A stretch of DNA of 52,463 nt from B75-G9 sp964564905. GTDB taxonomy: Archaea; Hadarchaeota; Hadarchaeia; Hadarchaeales; Hadarchaeaceae. Positions 28,207 to 35,849 of the stretch are shown here, piece by piece. The stretch lies in the NCBI GenBank assembly GCA_964564905.1, contig CAZMCI010000002.1, positions 1-52,463 of the forward strand, written 5' to 3'. Position 1 is the first letter of the stretch; every line of letters starts with the position of its first letter. The notes beneath the pieces are model-generated. The model ran no database searches. It was not told the DNA's origin and saw only the letters and a list, made by a program, of their open reading frames with translations. The translations under genes were made by a program, and so were the position numbers.

Positions 28207-28371
28207 CTAACCCCGCTTTTTTCTTCGCGAACCCGCAGCCGTGGCGATGAGCCCACCGATGAGTACCAAAATAACCCACAGTTGTTCTTCCGTCGCAGCG
28301 AACATCGCAATGCCTGCGAGCATTATCAGCAGGCCCACCAAGGCTACGGCGGTCCATGTGGAAGGTTTCAA
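28207..28371 (-). CDS. Small membrane protein, 54 residues
   Basis: A short reading frame on the opposite strand to its neighbours starts with TTG and has GGTGGTGAG about 5 nt before. It encodes two hydrophobic helices (about residues 6-26 and 31-47) linked by ATEEQ, and a basic end SRRKKRG, which predicts a hairpin with both termini in the cytoplasm. Its stop is 4 nt from the stop of the module Y gene. I know no family for it. Confidence 0.5.
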   Translation of the reverse strand: MKPSTWTAVALVGLLIMLAGIAMFAATEEQLWVILVLIGGLIATAAGSRRKKRG

Positions 28372-28486
28372 CTTCTCACCACCTTTCTTTAATTACACCT
28401 GTTCTTTAATCATTTCGGGGAGGAAATTCTAATTTAGGTGGTTGCTGATCCGATGCTCGCGCTCTAGCATGCACAAACCCAAGCGG

Positions 28487-28496
28487 TTTTATAAAG
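28487..28496 (+). promoter_or_regulatory. TATA box giving a leaderless transcript at 28516
   Basis: TTTTATAAAG is centred about 24 nt before the GTG start of the beta-helix-like gene. The inferred transcript would begin at or very near the start codon. Confidence 0.65.
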
Positions 28497-28515
28497 TGCG
28501 TATTAACACCATTAC

Positions 28516-30588
28516 GTGAGACTCCTCACTATCGCGCTAACCATCGCGCTTTTGGTGCTCGTTTCTCCAGTCCGTGCCGCTGATGATCTGATAGTCGAGA
28601 GCGGGAGCACACAAGTGATAGAAAATCAGGTTTTGGTGATTGATGGTGACATCGTGGTCGAGCCTGGAGCAACTTTGATCATCAGAAATTCCGATGTCAC
28701 GGTCAACAGCCATTACAAGAACCAGTACTGGGTGCGCGTGGGGTCGGACGCAACTCTACTCGTCGAGGGCTCGGTGCTGCGCGAGGGTCCCGTCCCGAAC
28801 TTGGCCTCGCTGGGCTCCTTCGGCGGGATCGAAAACTTCAGGTTCGGTGAGACCGTCATCGAGCCGGAGGCGGGCGCGCAGGTCATTCTCAGAAACTCCA
28901 CCTCGGAGCCGCGCATAGGGCCGGGCGAGGGGAGCTCGGTTGTGCTGGAGTCGTCGTATCTTTCGATCCTCTTCTGGAGATCGCTCCCTTCGGTGAGCAC
29001 CGTGGTGGAGAACTCGAGCATTCAGATGATACACATCTGGCTGAACGGGGAAACCGAGGAAAACGTGGAGCTCGCTGGGCTTCGCGGCGGGGAAGAGCTG
29101 GATTTCGATCTCTCTGTTGAGGAGGCGAGTCTAGCGGTCGAGAACTCTTGGGTAGGAAGGTACTCGGTCGCGCTGTGGATGAGTTACCCGAATGTCGATT
29201 GTAGAAAGCAAGTGACGATCAAGGATTCGGAGCTGAGCGAGATTTTTGCGGTTTTTCCAAAGGGCTCCGAGGTCAAGCTCTGGGGGATAGGTCCCGGCTT
29301 CTTCGAGAACTGGAACATCCATGAAAACATGGAGGAAAACGGCGCCCCATGGAGTTTGTACCTGGAAAACGTTTCGCTGGAGAAGTGGAAGCTCGATTTC
29401 CACGGGACAGCTGAGATCGAGGACTCGCGCTTTCACTTGGACACGTGGGACCGGGCGGAGGTCACCGTGAGGCGCTCGACCATCGTCTCTAACCACCACG
29501 CGCGCGGAGGGCACATCAGGTTCATAGACTCTGTCATTTCCGATCGGGAAGATCACCCTACTGGGGTTCGTCTTCTCTATCAGCCGTTCGCAGAAAACTA
29601 CAACCCAATCTACCTGTACGAGTTCGAGAACTCCACACTTGGGCCCCATGCGGAGTTCGAGTTCACTGACGACAACATCGCGTGCGAGTTCCGCGGAGAG
29701 CTTGAGATGCTGGTTCCGCCGGAGCTCATCCACTGGTTTGGAGGAACGGTCACGCGGAAGTTCCCGATCACGGTTGTGGACGAAAACGGGAAACCGGTAG
29801 CAGGCGCAGGGCTCGAACTCTACACGCAGGACAATCAGCTGCTCTGGAAAGGAGAGACGGATGAGGGCGGAAGCGCGTCTGTGACCTTGGTGTTCGGAAA
29901 AGACAACTATGAGCAGGAGTTCGAGCTGAGGTGCTGGTTTGAAAATGAGGAACTTCAGACGACGCTCAGTTTCTTCAGCTCCACCCCGATCATCTTGGCT
30001 CCAGAAGGCGTCCTAGCGAGAGAAGGTATTAAGTTGTGGGAAATTACGGCTGCCTTAAGACCAACCGTGTTTGTTTTGACTGTGGGTGTCTTCTGGCTTG
30101 CTTTGCGCGCCCAGCGCAGAAGAAAGCGGCCACTGGATGTCTTCGGCCCGCATCCGGCTTGGGTTATGGCTGCAACGTACTGGTATGGTCCTATCTACGA
30201 TACGGTGGTGGGTCCGCTGGCCGGTTTGGGAGTCATGAGTCCGGGTGCCTTGGCGCCCTTGGCGTACGCCTTCTTTGCCCCGCTCATGGCGGCGTTCTTC
30301 TACGCTGCAGCATATCTCTGGAGGACCGGGCGCCCGGTGCTAGCCGTGGCATCGGTGGCCGGTCTGAATCTATACGCCTCCACGGTTTTCGATTACCAAG
30401 CGGACACAACGCTTGACTTCATGGTTCGCCACCTCGCGCACGGCTCTGTGTGCTTTCCTCTTCTGTTTCTCGGGGTCATGTGGGCCACTAAGAACTGGAG
30501 ACGAAGAATGGTGTTGATCCTTTCACTCGTCGGGATCTTGGTGGTTGGAAACTGTATTTCAGGAGCGGCTTTTGGCAGGGGGGTGTAA
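28516..30588 (+). CDS. Secreted beta-helix-like protein with C-terminal module Y
   Basis: The protein has 690 residues. A signal peptide (residues 1 to about 21, ending SPVRAA) is followed by about 400 residues of short repeated strands, with phrases such as VVEPGATLIIRNSDV and VILRNSTSE, typical of a right-handed beta-helix. Next comes an Ig-like/carboxypeptidase-regulatory type domain (ITVVDENGKPVAGAGLELYT). The last 180 residues are a six-helix module Y starting LWEITAALRPTVF. The plan is an outward-facing surface domain anchored by a membrane domain. The stop follows a run of six Gs; one extra G would join it in frame to the next gene. Confidence 0.75.
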   Translation: MRLLTIALTIALLVLVSPVRAADDLIVESGSTQVIENQVLVIDGDIVVEPGATLIIRNSDVTVNSHYKNQYWVRVGSDATLLVEGSVLREGPVPNLASLGSFGGIENFRFGETVIEPEAGAQVILRNSTSEPRIGPGEGSSVVLESSYLSILFWRSLPSVSTVVENSSIQMIHIWLNGETEENVELAGLRGGEELDFDLSVEEASLAVENSWVGRYSVALWMSYPNVDCRKQVTIKDSELSEIFAVFPKGSEVKLWGIGPGFFENWNIHENMEENGAPWSLYLENVSLEKWKLDFHGTAEIEDSRFHLDTWDRAEVTVRRSTIVSNHHARGGHIRFIDSVISDREDHPTGVRLLYQPFAENYNPIYLYEFENSTLGPHAEFEFTDDNIACEFRGELEMLVPPELIHWFGGTVTRKFPITVVDENGKPVAGAGLELYTQDNQLLWKGETDEGGSASVTLVFGKDNYEQEFELRCWFENEELQTTLSFFSSTPIILAPEGVLAREGIKLWEITAALRPTVFVLTVGVFWLALRAQRRRKRPLDVFGPHPAWVMAATYWYGPIYDTVVGPLAGLGVMSPGALAPLAYAFFAPLMAAFFYAAAYLWRTGRPVLAVASVAGLNLYASTVFDYQADTTLDFMVRHLAHGSVCFPLLFLGVMWATKNWRRRMVLILSLVGILVVGNCISGAAFGRGV

Positions 30589-31140
30589 GCATCAAGCTGT
30601 GGGAGATCACGGCCGCTCTGAGTCCGACTGTGTTCCCCGTGGTTTTGACCATCTTTTTGTTTGCGTTGCGTGCCCAGCGAAGGAGAAAACAAACGCTTGA
30701 CCTCTTCGGTCCGTGGCCGCTTTGGGTCGTGGCTGCGACGTACTGGTACGCGCCGATCTACGATACGGTAATCGGACCCCTGTCTGGCTTTGGCGTCATG
30801 ACCCCAGCTGCTCTGCCTTCGTTGGCGTACATTGGCTTTGCCTTGATTATGGCAGCGCTCTTCTACGCTGCCGCATATTGGTGGAGAACTGGACGTCGGG
30901 TGCTGGCATTGGTGCTTGTGATCGGGCTGAATCTCTACGGCTCGACGGTTTTCGATTACCACGAAGGTGCGACACTCGGGTTCATGGTGCAGCATCTCGT
31001 GAACGGCTCCGTGGGCTTTTCTCTTCTGTTCTTCGGAATCTTGTGGGCCCGCGAGAGTTGGCGTCGGAGGTACGCGTTGGTTCTCTCGCTCATCGGGATA
31101 TTCGCAGTCGGAAACGGTATCACGGGCGCCGTTCCTCAGA
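30028..31140 (+). repeat. Tandem duplication of the module Y coding sequence
   Basis: Unit 1 (about 30028-30590) and unit 2 (about 30591-31140) are in register at an offset near 563 nt. Both begin with codons for IKLWEITAAL and run through ALRAQRRRK, ATYWY-PIYDTV-GPL, FYAAAY and STVFDY to VGN-I-GA. Divergence is mostly at third positions, so the copies are old or under selection. Confidence 0.8.
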
Positions 31141-32129
31141 CTGGAGGGGTGCTCACGTATGTGGCTCCTTTCTTCGCGATATTGGTCATCCTTGGGGTTT
31201 TGATCACTCGCGGACAACACGTTAGAAGGTCGATGAAGAAAAAGGAAGGAATAGGTCTCACAAGAGCGAATTGGAAGCTCGTCTTGGCGATCGTTCTCCC
31301 GGTTCTTGTATCGGTTGCTTGCGCGTTCGTCATCCACAGCCGCGGTGGCGAGTGCGAGGAAAGAGCCAAGTACGCGCTGCCGCTCATGATTTCTCTCTAT
31401 GCGTGTTCCTCGGTTCTGGTTGTCCGGCGGAAAGAGTTCTGGTACCGGATGTTCTTGGTGTGGTATTTGATAGTGATGGGGAGCTTTACGGCGGCATTTC
31501 TCATCCCAGGAATGGAGCCGTACGGATACGTGATTCAAGCAGGGAAAGGGCTCGGTCTCTCCGGGGGTACGCTCGCGCTGTTCGTAGCGATAAACCCGAT
31601 GGTGATTTGGTACTACGGTTACTGCCTAATCGGGATCAAGGAACTGTTGAGGCCAGCAACAGCTCTGGAGCCGAATTGTGTTCGGGCGGTGCGCGTGCTG
31701 TGCTTGGCGGCGGCGGTGGGCGGGACCCTCAACGTGCTTGTCTCGGCAGGCGGGTTTAACGGGTGGCTGGGTCTAAACGACACGGTGATCTTGGGAACGA
31801 TGTGGGGGACGCTCTATTGGTTTCGGCCTTGGAAGTGGTTCACGCGGATCCACTTGGGCCGGTTGCTCTTGAACATTATTTATATGCTCCCGGCGATACT
31901 CTCAAGCCAGGCGGGAATCCTGATCGGGAGTTTGGGGGGTGATATGGCCCTGGGGGCGTGGACGGATATAATGGGGATTAGCGGGGTGGCCTCAGCTGGC
32001 ATCCTGCTGTCGGTGCAGAGGAGAGGTCCACTCTGGAAAAAGGTGGGATGGGCAACAGTGGTGCTACTAATGGTGGGTGCTCCGATTCTGAACATCCTAG
32101 CTTTCATGGCTGGTCTCGGACCCTCGTAG
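30630..32129 (+). CDS. Membrane protein fusing modules Y and X
   Basis: The protein has about 500 residues and 12-14 helices. Residues 1-170 are module Y (FALRAQRRRK, ATYWYAPIYDTV), a near copy of the end of the upstream protein. Residues from about 230 are module X: FWYRMFLVW, LIPGMEPY, GLNDTVILGTMWG and GAWTDIMG match the 23837 protein. The GTG at 30630 is the first usual start codon, but it falls inside the first hydrophobic stretch of the module: the frame is open upstream through SIKLWEITAALSPT. So the gene may really be read through from the upstream gene by a frameshift, or may use an unusual start. Confidence 0.7.
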   Translation: MFPVVLTIFLFALRAQRRRKQTLDLFGPWPLWVVAATYWYAPIYDTVIGPLSGFGVMTPAALPSLAYIGFALIMAALFYAAAYWWRTGRRVLALVLVIGLNLYGSTVFDYHEGATLGFMVQHLVNGSVGFSLLFFGILWARESWRRRYALVLSLIGIFAVGNGITGAVPQTGGVLTYVAPFFAILVILGVLITRGQHVRRSMKKKEGIGLTRANWKLVLAIVLPVLVSVACAFVIHSRGGECEERAKYALPLMISLYACSSVLVVRRKEFWYRMFLVWYLIVMGSFTAAFLIPGMEPYGYVIQAGKGLGLSGGTLALFVAINPMVIWYYGYCLIGIKELLRPATALEPNCVRAVRVLCLAAAVGGTLNVLVSAGGFNGWLGLNDTVILGTMWGTLYWFRPWKWFTRIHLGRLLLNIIYMLPAILSSQAGILIGSLGGDMALGAWTDIMGISGVASAGILLSVQRRGPLWKKVGWATVVLLMVGAPILNILAFMAGLGPS

Positions 32130-32561
32130 AGGACGGCAGGCAGCGGGTATTGTGATCTTCTTGGTATACTACTTGTAGAACTCGATGCAAATTGTTGTAG
32201 CACGCCCTCCTCAGTTGTTGTTGGAATCGCCGCCGCGGTGTTCAATGACTATTTGCTTTCACTCCAATCCGCCGTGTACGCGGGGCGCGTCTTCACCCCC
32301 TTCAACTATTTATCATGTGGGGGAGGTGGAATGTAATCCCTCCGACTTGAATTGTCATTCTGTTGCCTGAGATCCTGGTATTCGAAAACCTGCACACCAA
32401 GAAAAATCGTCTTTTAATTTTACTGATTTTTTTGAAAGAAAAGATAACCCACCCGACGTCGGTATTCTTGAGTATCACGATTTCGGGATATCCTCATCGC
32501 AAATTAGAGGAACTTGAAATTCTGGGATTTTTAAATGGAATCTAAGTTTACCCGTAAAAAC
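32130..32561. other. Gap after the membrane block; one doubtful small frame
   Basis: Most of this 430-nt stretch shows no coding pattern that I trust. A 60-codon plus-strand frame (32363-32545, TTG start) reads KEKITHPTSVFLSITISGY and HRKLEELEILGFLNGI, which faintly resembles a winged-helix segment, but no Shine-Dalgarno or family match supports it. The minus-strand aIF5B gene ends at 32562. Confidence 0.3.
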
Positions 32562-34376
32562 TCAAAGCACTCCATACGTCGAATCTTCACGCTGTTTAAT
32601 AGCTATTATTTCATCGAGCACGGCAAGCTCGTCCCCCGACAGCAGATCACGCAGCTCTCCCTTCAGAGCAAGCACGTGATCCCTTGGAATATCCGTGTAC
32701 AAGACATCGCCTTCCTGTACGTGACGTCCTATCATGGGACCGTCTATGGAAACGGCGAGCTCATCTCCAAGCTTCGCAACCTGCACGGCTCGTTTTTCCC
32801 TTTGCATTTCCTTCACCGTGCCAACCGGCTTGCCATCCTTGCGCATCACCGGGGCCTTCGGTCTGAGCACTCCTCCAAGCACGTCCACCCCTACGATCGC
32901 GGGATCGCTTCGTCTGAACACGTAACCGGGCTTCAGCACGAACTTGGCCGGCCTCACGTAACTCTCCAGCAGTTTTGCCCTGACCCTCTCACGTTCCTGC
33001 TTCTCCCATTCCTCATATCGCTCCAGGAGCTTGTAGATTATTCTTTCATTCAGGATCGGCAGGCCCTCGCGGTCGGCTTCAGCTCTGGCATCCGGCAGGA
33101 CCTCGACGTTGAATGCCAACACGACTCCCCTGAGAGGATCCCTGTTTCTGACGCTTAAGGCCTCCACAACATCCCGCCTAGAGACATCCCCCACATCGGC
33201 TCTTCGGATCGGTATGTTCTTCCTTTTAAGTTGTTCCTCCAGGGCCTCGAGCGAGCCTAAGGCATCAGCTTTCACCACGGCGCCGCTCACATCCATGCTT
33301 ATCCTGACCCTGTCAAGTTCCCGCTGCATCTCCTGCCACAGCTTCTCGGCCTCTTTTGGATCTTGAATCACGAGCAGCGGTGCCCCGGCCACCACCTCCT
33401 CGAGATTCGAGGCTGCTATTTTAACCCCCGCCGCTGCGTAGACTCTATCGACGGGGTCGAACCTGTCCTCAGGGTCGCGGATCTCATCGAGGGGCTTCGG
33501 CCGTAGGAGCGCTCGGACCTTCGAGGTTATTACCCCCTTGAGACCACCCACCGCAAACATGTCTCCACGCCCAAGCGTGCCCTCGTAGATGATCACGTCT
33601 ATGGTTTTCCCGAGGCCGGTCTCTTCCTTTACCTCAAGCACTGTGCCTCGAGCAGGCCCGGTGACCTCCACTGTAAGTTCCCTTTCCAAAAATCGCTGAG
33701 CTAGGCCCGCGAGCACCATGAGAACCTCCGGCAGACCCTCTCCCGTTTTGGCGCTCGCCGGGACGATGCTAACCTGTCTTCGGAAATCGCTTACTCGATC
33801 AAAACGTTCCGCTTCGAATCCGAGCTCGTGCAGCTTGCCGACCAGCTCGTATACCTTATCATCAAGCGCCTGCTGTACTTTTGAAGACTGCCTCGCGAGG
33901 GAGTCCAGGAAACTTGCCTTTGGAGTCGACCGCCAACCGGGGATCAGGTCAATTTTGTTCGCGACAAGCATGAATGGTGTCTTGTACGTCTGCAGGATCG
34001 TCAGAGATTCAAGTGTTTGGGGCATGACTCCCTCGTTAATGTCCACCACCAGAGCCGCCAAGTCGGCTAGGGCTCCCCCACGACGACGGAGATTTGTGAA
34101 CGCTTCGTGTCCTGGAGTGTCGATGAAAAGCAGGCCAGGAATTGTGAGTTTGATCTTAAACTTCTTAATCAATTCACCGCAGAGTTTCTGGACAACTGAC
34201 GTGGGTACCTCGGAGGCCCCAATTGCCTGGGTAATTTGTCCTGGTTCTCTAAGTGCAACAGTCGTGCCCCTAATACAGTCCGCGAGCAGGGTCTTACCGT
34301 GATCGACATTGCTTGGTTGAACGGTCATAACCGCTCAATGTCCAAGTATCGACACGATAGGCTGCCTTATTTTCAT
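32562..34376 (-). CDS. infB: Translation initiation factor aIF5B (IF-2 family), interrupted in the P-loop
   Basis: aIF5B is the GTPase that promotes subunit joining. After the interruption all parts are present: TPGHEAF (switch II), NKID, SAKTGEGL, the beta-barrels and the C-terminal domain near KPVGTVKEMQREKRAV. The family start lies upstream of the apparent ATG: MKIRQPIVSILGH (ATG at 34376) is followed by a 30-nt insertion with TGA as its first codon, then VDHGKT in the same frame. Without the insertion the P-loop GHVDHGKT is perfect. An ATG inside the insertion (34328) would give a protein lacking the first P-loop glycine. It is the last gene of the L7Ae/S28e/L24e/Ndk group. Confidence 0.9.
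34308..34337 (-). other. 30-nt in-frame insertion with stop codon in the aIF5B P-loop
   Basis: Between the codons for GH and VDHGK the minus strand has ten extra codons beginning TGA-GCG-GTT-ATG. The RNA can fold: CTTGG of the preceding codons pairs with CCAAG near its end, then a 3-nt bulge (ACA), then TTGA/TCAA and CGGT/ACCG closed by TATG. It is not a canonical bulge-helix-bulge intron, and the codon before the restart (AAT) does not match the take-off codon (CAT) as a simple ribosome hop would need. Confidence 0.85.
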
Positions 34377-34394
34377 GCGAGATTCTCCCCTCAT

Positions 34395-34577
34395 ATCTAT
34401 CCCCTCCCGTTTTGGCGGGATATGACTTAAGTGCCCCTTCCTTGACTCCAAATGCTTCATCCCCAACTATTTCAAGAAGCAATATGTTTTTTCAATTAAA
34501 CCTATTTTGGCCATACCTGAAACCAAAAATCCCCATCCTCCAGCCGTCACTGGTGGATATTTTTTCCAAGTTTTCCG
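34395..34577. other. Spacer between ndk and aIF5B
   Basis: This 180-nt gap is longer than others in the cluster. GGGAGGGGATAGAT lies directly before an ATG (34394) six codons upstream of the preferred aIF5B start, so that start is also possible. I see no gene in the rest. Confidence 0.4.
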
Positions 34578-34982
34578 TTAGTTCCCAAAAAACAGCGCCA
34601 GCTCGCGTTTGGCGTTCTCGGGGGAATCAGCGGCGTGGATGATGTTCTCCCTCGTGCTCGATCCAAAGTCCCCGCGGATGGTCCCCTTGGCGGCCTTGAG
34701 AGGATCCGTCACACCGATCAGTTCGCGCATGCGCGTTATCGCTCGATCGCCTTCGACCGTCATTACCACCACATCGCCTGAAAGCACGAAGTCGACCAGC
34801 GGCTCGAAGTAATCCTTTCCACGGTGGACCTCGTAGAGCTTCTCTGCAAGCCCGCGGTCGAGCTTCATCCGCCGCATTGAAGTTACCTGCAGACCAGCAC
34901 CCCTGATGCGCTTTAGGATCTCGTCAGTCAGACCCCTTGCCACGCCGTCCGGCTTTATCATGACAAAAGTTCGCTCCCTCAA
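34578..34982 (-). CDS. ndk: Nucleoside diphosphate kinase
   Basis: The enzyme balances nucleoside triphosphate pools by moving the terminal phosphate through a histidine. The start RTFVMIKPDGVARG, the conserved KGTIRGDFG and the catalytic-histidine motif ENIIHAADS are all present. Length is 134 residues. The TTG start overlaps the L24e stop as TTGA. Confidence 0.96.
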   Translation of the reverse strand: MRERTFVMIKPDGVARGLTDEILKRIRGAGLQVTSMRRMKLDRGLAEKLYEVHRGKDYFEPLVDFVLSGDVVVMTVEGDRAITRMRELIGVTDPLKAAKGTIRGDFGSSTRENIIHAADSPENAKRELALFFGN

Positions 34983-35170
34983 CTCTTACCCCTCAACTTT
35001 CTGGAGCGTTCGGTCCATTTCACGCGGTGCGGCTTGCGCCCGAGCCTCATATTCCGCTCGCACTTGGACGAGCAGTAAAACAGCACTGTCCCATCCTTCT
35101 TAACAAACATCACACCGGTCCCGGGCTCGATTCTCCCACCGCAGAAGGAACATTTTCGAGCGACAGGCAT
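34979..35170 (-). CDS. rpl24e: Large-subunit ribosomal protein L24e
   Basis: This 63-residue zinc-binding protein has its ligands in KCSFCGGRIEPGTG and FYCSSKCERN, the standard L24e pattern. The ATG follows the S28e stop with no gap. Confidence 0.96.
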   Translation of the reverse strand: MPVARKCSFCGGRIEPGTGVMFVKKDGTVLFYCSSKCERNMRLGRKPHRVKWTERSRKLRGKS

Positions 35171-35386
35171 TTACGGCACCCTTATCTCCCTAGCTTCTCG
35201 CTCGGTCTCCCGAAGCATCAGGATGTCACCCGTCCGCACCGGCCCTTTCACATTGCGGGTTATGATCCTCCCCTTATCCCGGCCTTCAAGCACTCTGCAC
35301 TTGACCTGCATGATCTCTCCGGTTACCCCTGTCCTGGCCCTTATCTCAATGACCTCTGCAGGATAGCCCAAATCCTCAGCCGGCAT
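35171..35386 (-). CDS. rps28e: Small-subunit ribosomal protein S28e
   Basis: This OB-fold protein reads PAEVIEIRARTGVTGEIMQV, then CRVLEGRDKGRIITRNVKGP and ends RETEREAREIRVP, a complete S28e. I chose the ATG at 35386, which matches the family N-terminus and has GTGAG about 8 nt before. A GTG at 35395 overlapping the L7Ae stop is the alternative. Confidence 0.95.
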   Translation of the reverse strand: MPAEDLGYPAEVIEIRARTGVTGEIMQVKCRVLEGRDKGRIITRNVKGPVRTGDILMLRETEREAREIRVP

Positions 35387-35391
35387 CGAAC

Positions 35392-35763
35392 TCACTTTTT
35401 AAGTTCCTTGACGCGTTCGGATATTTCCCTGACAGCGTCGGCGGATTCCCCAGGATCGGCTATGACGACCGCCGCACAGCCCACGTCGATCCCGGCAGCC
35501 GCGCCAAGCTCCCGTTTGCTCGGAACGTAGATGTACGGTGTCCCCTTCTCCTCGCAGAGCGGTGGCAGGTGGGCGACTATCTCAGGTGGATCCACGTCCT
35601 CCGCGATCACCACCAGGGCCGCTTGCTTTCGCTCGATGGCCTTTGTCGTCTCGTTCGTCCCCTTTCTGAGTTTGCCGGTATCACGCGCCTTTTCCACTGC
35701 CTCGTACGCTTTGTCCGACAGGTCCTTCGGGACCTCGAACTTCACGTAAATTGGTTTTGCCAT
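35392..35763 (-). CDS. rpl7ae: Ribosomal protein L7Ae
   Basis: L7Ae binds kink-turns in 23S rRNA and in archaeal box C/D and H/ACA guide RNAs and RNase P. Signature stretches are GTNETTKAIERKQAALVVIAEDVDPPEIV and LPPLCEEKGTPYIYV. Length is 123 residues. It leads the ribosomal group with S28e, L24e and Ndk. Its guide-RNA role is relevant to the C/D-like intron of tRNA-Trp. Confidence 0.97.
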   Translation of the reverse strand: MAKPIYVKFEVPKDLSDKAYEAVEKARDTGKLRKGTNETTKAIERKQAALVVIAEDVDPPEIVAHLPPLCEEKGTPYIYVPSKRELGAAAGIDVGCAAVVIADPGESADAVREISERVKELKK

Positions 35764-35849
35764 TCATCTCTCCCTCCTTCGGTTTTTAACCTCATCATTC
35801 ACCGATTATGGCATTTATAGCATGGACAGAGGGGGATAAAAAGTCTGTG

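Noticed and set aside
30393..31538. Long minus-strand frame of 381 codons opposite the tandem repeat
   Set aside because: It mirrors the module Y and X coding sequence, is rich in R, H, Q and P without family pattern, and has no start signal.
34290..34345. Canonical bulge-helix-bulge intron in aIF5B
   Set aside because: A 3-nt bulge and a 4-bp helix occur at the left junction, but no matching bulge exists at the right junction and the exons do not pair well.
34290..34345. Simple ribosome bypassing like T4 gene 60
   Set aside because: The stop directly after the take-off codon and the hairpin fit, but take-off CAT and landing AAT do not match, so a standard hop is not supported.
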